From the NCBI GenBank assembly GCA_023388335.1, contig JAEWGL010000192.1, positions 1 through 26,835 on the forward strand: 26,835 nt of DNA, in the 5' to 3' direction. The translations under genes were made by a program, and so were the position numbers. This document shows positions 23,304 through 26,835 of the stretch, one piece after another; positions within the stretch are counted from its first letter, which is position 1; each line of letters opens with the position of its first letter. Below the pieces are notes generated by a model. It was not told where the DNA came from. It was given only the letters and a program-made list of their open reading frames with translations, and searched no databases. This stretch comes from Pseudomonadota bacterium. Its GTDB lineage: Bacteria > Pseudomonadota > Gammaproteobacteria > Pseudomonadales > Pseudomonadaceae.

Positions 23304-23361
23304 CGCGTTGTGCACCTCGCCATGGGGCGGGGCGATAACAAGAAAGTTTGGAGGACAGGTC

Positions 23362-24834
23362 ATGCCACGCAAACATTATCCAGAGCTCAAGAGCCTTTGC
23401 CATGTCGACGGCCAATGGCTGGACAGCGCCAGCGGCAAGCGTATCGCGGTACACAACCCGGCCACCCGCCAAGTCATCGGCCACGTGCCATTGCTGGATC
23501 AGGAGCAGATCGTCGGCGCCATCGATGCCGCCCAGCGGGCCTTTGGCCAATGGCGCGAGCAAAGCCTGGAAGCCAGGGCGGTGCTGCTGCGGCGCTGGGC
23601 TGACCTGATCCTGCAAAACCAGGAAGCGCTCGCCTGGATCCTCAGCGAAGAGCAGGGCAAGCCGTTGGCCGAGTCGCGTGGCGAGATCGCCTATGCGGCC
23701 AGCTTCATTCCCTGGTTCGCCGAGCAAGCCTGGCGCCTCTATGGGGAGAACATACCCAGCCACATTCCCGGTGCGCACCTGGGCACCGTGAAGGAGCCGG
23801 TCGGCGTCTGCGCATTGCTCACGCCGTGGAACTTCCCCAGCGCGATGATCACCCGCAAGGCAGCCGCCGCATTGGCTGCCGGCTGCACCGTAGTGGTCAA
23901 GCCGGCGCATGAAACACCGTACTCGGCCCTTGCGCTGGCGCAATTGGCTGAGGAAGCCGGGTTCCCGGCAGGTGTCTTCAACGTCGTCATCGGCGAACCG
24001 CAAATGGCCATGGAAACCCTGGTACGCGATCCACGCGTGCGCTCGGTGAGCTTCACTGGCTCGACCCGGGTGGGCAAGCTGGTGCTGCAAGCGGCGGCCC
24101 AGGATGTGAAGAAGGTGGCGCTGGAGCTGGGCGGCAACGCGCCGTTCATTGTTTGTGCCGACGCCGACCTGGAGCTGGCGGTGAAAGTCGCCGTCGCGGC
24201 CAAATTCCAGACATCAGGACAGGACTGCTGCGCCGCCAACCGGATCATGGTGCAGCGGCCGCTGTATCAGGCGTTCGTCAACCGTTTCGCCGACGCGGTC
24301 AGGGCGCTGCGGGTGGGGCCGGCTATGCAAGGCGATGAAGAGACGTCCGCGGATGTCGGCCCACTGATGCACCAGGCTGCCTTCGATGTCACCGCCGAGC
24401 GCGTCGAAGATGCCGTGCGCAAAGGCGCCCAGCGCCTGGTCGGTGGCGAGGCACATGCGCTGGGCGGTTGGTTCTACCAACCGACGGTACTGGCCGATGT
24501 CACCCCGCAGATGCGCATTTACCAGGAAGAAAACTTCGCACCGATTGCCGGCGTCATGCCGTTCGACACCCTTGACGAAGCAGTGGCAATGGCCAACGAC
24601 ACCGAGTACGGGCTGGCGGCCTATGTGTGCTCGAATCGCCTGGACCTGGTCTATCCACTGATTCGCCGACTGGACCACGCGATGATCGCCGTCAATGGCG
24701 TGAAATTCACCGGTCATCCCATCCCATTCGGGGGCATGAAAGCCTCTGGGCTAGGACGCGAAGGCGGTAGTGAAGGCTTCGAGCCCTTCGTTGAAACCAA
24801 ATACTTTTGCTTGCACCACCAAGGTCAGTTTTAA
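23362..24834 (+). CDS. doeC: NAD-dependent aldehyde dehydrogenase DoeC (aspartate-semialdehyde to aspartate)
   Basis: A 490-residue aldehyde dehydrogenase, very like succinate-semialdehyde dehydrogenase (GabD/SSADH). In this pathway it should oxidise L-aspartate-4-semialdehyde to aspartate. Landmarks: LLTPWNFPSAMITRKAAAAL, VVKPAHETPYSALALAQLAE, VSFTGSTRVGKLVLQAAAQ, general base Glu255 in VALELGGNAPFIV and nucleophile Cys289 in SGQDCCAANRIMV, with the expected 34-residue spacing. NFAPIAGVMPFDTLDEAVAM and NGVKFTGHPIPFGGMKASGL close the fold. The start at 23362 is set by GGAGG 8 bases upstream. Annotation by sequence alone may read 'succinate-semialdehyde dehydrogenase'; neighbours favour DoeC. 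Confidence 0.88.
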   Translation: MPRKHYPELKSLCHVDGQWLDSASGKRIAVHNPATRQVIGHVPLLDQEQIVGAIDAAQRAFGQWREQSLEARAVLLRRWADLILQNQEALAWILSEEQGKPLAESRGEIAYAASFIPWFAEQAWRLYGENIPSHIPGAHLGTVKEPVGVCALLTPWNFPSAMITRKAAAALAAGCTVVVKPAHETPYSALALAQLAEEAGFPAGVFNVVIGEPQMAMETLVRDPRVRSVSFTGSTRVGKLVLQAAAQDVKKVALELGGNAPFIVCADADLELAVKVAVAAKFQTSGQDCCAANRIMVQRPLYQAFVNRFADAVRALRVGPAMQGDEETSADVGPLMHQAAFDVTAERVEDAVRKGAQRLVGGEAHALGGWFYQPTVLADVTPQMRIYQEENFAPIAGVMPFDTLDEAVAMANDTEYGLAAYVCSNRLDLVYPLIRRLDHAMIAVNGVKFTGHPIPFGGMKASGLGREGGSEGFEPFVETKYFCLHHQGQF

Positions 24835-24845
24835 GGAGCGTCCCA

Positions 24846-26231
24846 ATGAGCCAAGAATTCAACCAACTGTTCGAACTGGACCGTGCCCACTTCATGCACC
24901 CGTCGACCCACGCCCATGACCACAGCAGTGGTGCGCTCAAGGGCCGGATCATCAAGGGGGCCGAGGGCATTCGCCTGAAGGACCACGAGGGGCGCGAGCT
25001 GATCGATGCGTTCGCCGGCCTGTACTGCGTGAACATCGGCTATGGCCGTACCGAAGTCGCCGACGCGATCTACAAGCAGGCCAAGGAACTGGCCTACTAC
25101 CACACCTATGTGGGGCATTCGACCGAGGCCATCATCGAGCTTTCCAAGCGCATCATCGACTGGGCGCCGGAGGGGATGAAGAAGGTCTACTACGGACTTT
25201 CGGGTTCCGATGCCAACGAGACCCAGATCAAGCTGGTGCGCTATTACAACAACATCCTCGGCCGTCCACAGAAGAAGAAGATCATCTCCCGCGACCGCGG
25301 CTATCATGGCTCGGGCATCATGACCGGCAGCCTGACCGGCCTGGCCAGCTTCCACCAGAACTTCGACCTGCCGGCCGAAGGCATCAAGCACACCGTATGC
25401 CCGCACTGGTACCGCAAGGCCCCGGTCGGCATGGATGAGCAGGCGTTCGTGCAGTACTGCGCCAACGAACTGGAACAGATGATCCTCGCCGAGGGCCCCG
25501 ATACGGTCGCAGCGTTCATCGGCGAGCCGCTGATGGGCACCGGTGGCATCATCGTGCCGCCCAAGGGCTACTGGGCTGCCATCCAGGCCGTCCTGGACAA
25601 GTACGACGTGCTGCTGATCGCCGACGAAGTGGTCTGCGCCTTCGGTCGCGTGGGTTCGAAGATGGGCAGCCAGCGTTACGGCATGAAGCCTGACCTGATC
25701 ACCACCGCCAAAGGCCTGACCAGTGCCTATGCGCCGCTCTCGGCGGTGATCGTCGGCGAGAAGGTGTGGGACGTGATCGAGCGGGGCTCCCAGAAAGAAG
25801 GCGCCATGGGCCACGGCTGGACCTACTCGGGCCATCCGGTGTGTGCAGCGGCGGCCCTGGCCAACCTGGACATCCTCGAGCGCGAGAACCTGACCGAGAA
25901 CGCCAACACCGTGGGCGCCTACCTCAACCGCAGGCTGCGTGAAACCCTCGAAGGGCACCCGCTGGTGGGCGAAGTGCGGGGTGATGGCATGCTCGCGGCC
26001 GTGGAGTTCATGGCCGATCGCGAAGCCCGCACTGCCTTCGACCCAGCGCTCAAGGTCGGCCCGCAGGTATCGGCCGCGTGCCTGGAACGCGGGATGGTCG
26101 CCCGCGCCATGCCGCATGGCGATATCCTGGGCTTCGCGCCGCCGCTGATCCTAACCTGTGAAGATGCCGAGCTGATCGTCGATATCACCAAGAGCGCGAT
26201 TGACGAGGTGGCTAACAAGGTATTGGGCTGA
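24846..26231 (+). CDS. doeD: Diaminobutyrate aminotransferase DoeD (class III)
   Basis: A PLP-dependent class III (omega) aminotransferase of 461 residues. In ectoine catabolism it removes the 4-amino group of L-2,4-diaminobutyrate to give aspartate semialdehyde for DoeC. Visible features are LIDAFAGLYCVNIGYGRTEV, YYGLSGSDANETQIKLVRYY (phosphate-binding), the SRDRGYHGSGIMTGSLTG loop, LLIADEVVCAFGRVGSKMGS and the PLP lysine Lys289 in ITTAKGLTSAYAPLSAVIVG. GWTYSGHPVCAAAALANLDI completes the active site. AAGGAG lies 7 bases before the ATG at 24846, just after the doeC stop. It is the last gene of the eutBC-doeABCD operon and is followed by a terminator-like hairpin. Confidence 0.9.
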   Translation: MSQEFNQLFELDRAHFMHPSTHAHDHSSGALKGRIIKGAEGIRLKDHEGRELIDAFAGLYCVNIGYGRTEVADAIYKQAKELAYYHTYVGHSTEAIIELSKRIIDWAPEGMKKVYYGLSGSDANETQIKLVRYYNNILGRPQKKKIISRDRGYHGSGIMTGSLTGLASFHQNFDLPAEGIKHTVCPHWYRKAPVGMDEQAFVQYCANELEQMILAEGPDTVAAFIGEPLMGTGGIIVPPKGYWAAIQAVLDKYDVLLIADEVVCAFGRVGSKMGSQRYGMKPDLITTAKGLTSAYAPLSAVIVGEKVWDVIERGSQKEGAMGHGWTYSGHPVCAAAALANLDILERENLTENANTVGAYLNRRLRETLEGHPLVGEVRGDGMLAAVEFMADREARTAFDPALKVGPQVSAACLERGMVARAMPHGDILGFAPPLILTCEDAELIVDITKSAIDEVANKVLG

Positions 26232-26239
26232 CGCTATTC

Positions 26240-26270
26240 GGGACTGACCAGGCGAGTGCCTGGTCGTCCC
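26240..26270 (+). terminator. Hairpin ending the eut/doe operon
   Basis: GGGACTGACCAGGC pairs with GCCTGGTCGTCCC (13 bp, one bulged T) around the loop GAGT, nine bases after the doeD stop. There is no T-run behind it, so it may stabilise the mRNA end or work together with the REP elements downstream. Confidence 0.6.
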
Positions 26271-26343
26271 CTGGCGCAGCAGCCCTCACTGCGCAAGGTT
26301 CGTTGATCCCGCAGTGGCATGGCGAGGCGGTACGCGGATCGTC

Positions 26344-26378
26344 TCTGTGGGAGCGCGCCCAGCCCGCTGGGCTGCGCT
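26344..26378 (+). repeat. REP-like element
   Basis: CTGTGGGAGCGCGCCCAGCC then CGCTGGGCTGCGC resembles a P. putida REP with a different palindrome core: GCCCAG pairs with CTGGGC. It is the first of several repeats in the 434-bp non-coding stretch 26232-26665. Confidence 0.55.
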
Positions 26379-26417
26379 GTCTGGCAGAGAACAACGTCTG
26401 CAAGCGCGGCGCAATAT

Positions 26418-26504
26418 CTGTGGGAGCGGGCTTGCCCGCGAAGCAGGCACCGCGGTGTATGGCACCGGCTTCGCCGGTGTTCGCGGGCAAGCCCGCTCCC
26501 ACAG
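26418..26504. repeat. BIME: two P. putida-type REP elements in perfect inverted orientation
   Basis: The left arm (26418-26442) begins CTGTGGGAGCGGGCTTGCCC and ends GCGAA. The right arm (26480-26504) is its exact reverse complement over all 25 bases. Each arm contains the small palindrome GCGGGC-TT-GCCCGC. Between the arms a second hairpin CACCGGC-TTC-GCCGGTG (26463-26479) is nested. This is the standard paired arrangement mobilised by RAYT-type (TnpA-REP) proteins, none of which is encoded here. Confidence 0.9.
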
Positions 26505-26537
26505 GTTCAGCTAAATCAATGAGTTAGCGTTTGTTCA

Positions 26538-26648
26538 TGAGAGCGGGTCTTGCCGGGACGCCGGACCGCCGCGAACACGGGCGCAGCCCGTGCCATACAA
26601 CGATGTTGTCCAGTCAGCCCCCATCGCGAGCAAGCCCACTCCACATAC
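26538..26648. repeat. Degenerate REP pair with nested hairpin
   Basis: GAGAGCGGGTCTTGCCGGGA at the left and, in reverse orientation, CGCGAGCAAGCCCACTCCAC at the right (ending near 26644) look like decayed REP arms. A clean hairpin CACGGGC-GCA-GCCCGTG lies between them at 26576-26592. It probably is an older BIME next to the intact one at 26418. It closes the non-coding interval before the last gene. Confidence 0.5.
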
Positions 26649-26665
26649 TGCGTGAACCAGCCTTT

Positions 26666-26835
26666 CTAAGCCTTCAGAACACCCTTATCCCGCTTACTCC
26701 GCATCCGCCCAGCCTCCACATCCGCGAGGATCGCCTTGGCAAACCCGCTCAGGTAATAGGCGGCCCAGATCATGTCGCCATCTTCATCCACAGCCCCCGC
26801 GAGGATCAGCTTGTGCACGCACCCCATCAGGGTCG
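26666..26835 (-). CDS. Small hypothetical protein, C-terminal part only (N-terminus outside the window)
   Basis: On the - strand an open frame enters from the right edge and stops at TAG 26666-26668. The 55 residues visible read TLMGCVHKLILAGAVDEDGD, then MIWAAYYLSGFAKAILADVE and AGRMRSKRDKGVLKA. It has a helical, Ala-rich middle (WAAYYLSGFAKAILADVEAG) and a basic tail. The pattern vaguely recalls small Pseudomonas proteins of the DUF3077 type, but I cannot confirm this. Codon usage (G/C-rich third positions) supports real coding. Function unknown. Confidence 0.55.
   Translation of the reverse strand, partial: TLMGCVHKLILAGAVDEDGDMIWAAYYLSGFAKAILADVEAGRMRSKRDKGVLKA

Noticed and set aside
26303..26527. 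Small open frames across the REP region downstream of doeD
   Set aside because: They are translations of the REP repeats themselves in several frames, without a ribosome-binding site.

Overview
The window is a high-GC chromosomal segment from a fluorescent Pseudomonas, most likely of the P. putida group. The gene order (riboflavin genes, nusB, thiL, pgpA, ribA, cobalamin uptake genes, dxs/ispA/xseB, ribB), the protein sequences and the P. putida-style REP elements (core GGGAGCGGGCTTGCCCGCG) all point there. No rRNA, tRNA, CRISPR array, transposase or prophage gene was seen.

Left part (1-14068): housekeeping metabolism. The 3' end of riboflavin synthase is followed on the + strand by ribBX, ribH, nusB, thiL, pgpA, a solitary periplasmic solute-binding protein, ribA and a BtuF-like cobalamin-binding protein. 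The BtuF-like gene runs tail-to-tail into, and overlaps by 23 bp, a btuB-type TonB-dependent receptor on the - strand. Next on the - strand come dxs, ispA and xseB (isoprenoid precursor synthesis plus the exonuclease VII small subunit). They are followed by a second, stand-alone DHBP synthase (ribB) controlled by a well-conserved FMN riboswitch. Divergent from ribB lies an rtcB RNA ligase gene without rtcA or rtcR beside it. Riboflavin synthesis is therefore duplicated at the DHBP step: RibBX has a degenerate GTP cyclohydrolase half, RibA is an intact cyclohydrolase II, and the extra RibB is FMN-controlled.

Right part (14176-26231): a self-contained module for import and catabolism of the compatible solutes ectoine and 5-hydroxyectoine. 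The - strand operon ehuB-ehuC-ehuD-ehuA encodes an ABC importer. Divergent from it is the MocR/GntR-type regulator EnuR (EhuR), followed on the + strand by eutB, eutC, doeA (eutD), doeB (eutE), doeC and doeD. The inferred route is hydroxyectoine to ectoine (EutB/EutC), ectoine to N-acetyl-diaminobutyrate (DoeA), then diaminobutyrate plus acetate (DoeB), aspartate semialdehyde (DoeD) and aspartate (DoeC). The third hydroxyectoine gene, eutA, and the AsnC/Lrp-type second regulator found in many such clusters are absent from this window.

The most interesting signal is an 18-bp palindromic motif with a CTAG core, AATTGnnCTAGnnCAATT. It occurs perfectly upstream of enuR and imperfectly upstream of eutB, each time ending about 60 bp before the start codon. 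I propose it as the EnuR operator. The ectoine module is bordered on both sides by REP-like inverted repeats. The last ~430 bp before a truncated - strand gene consist of a terminator-like hairpin and several REP elements, including a perfect inverted pair.
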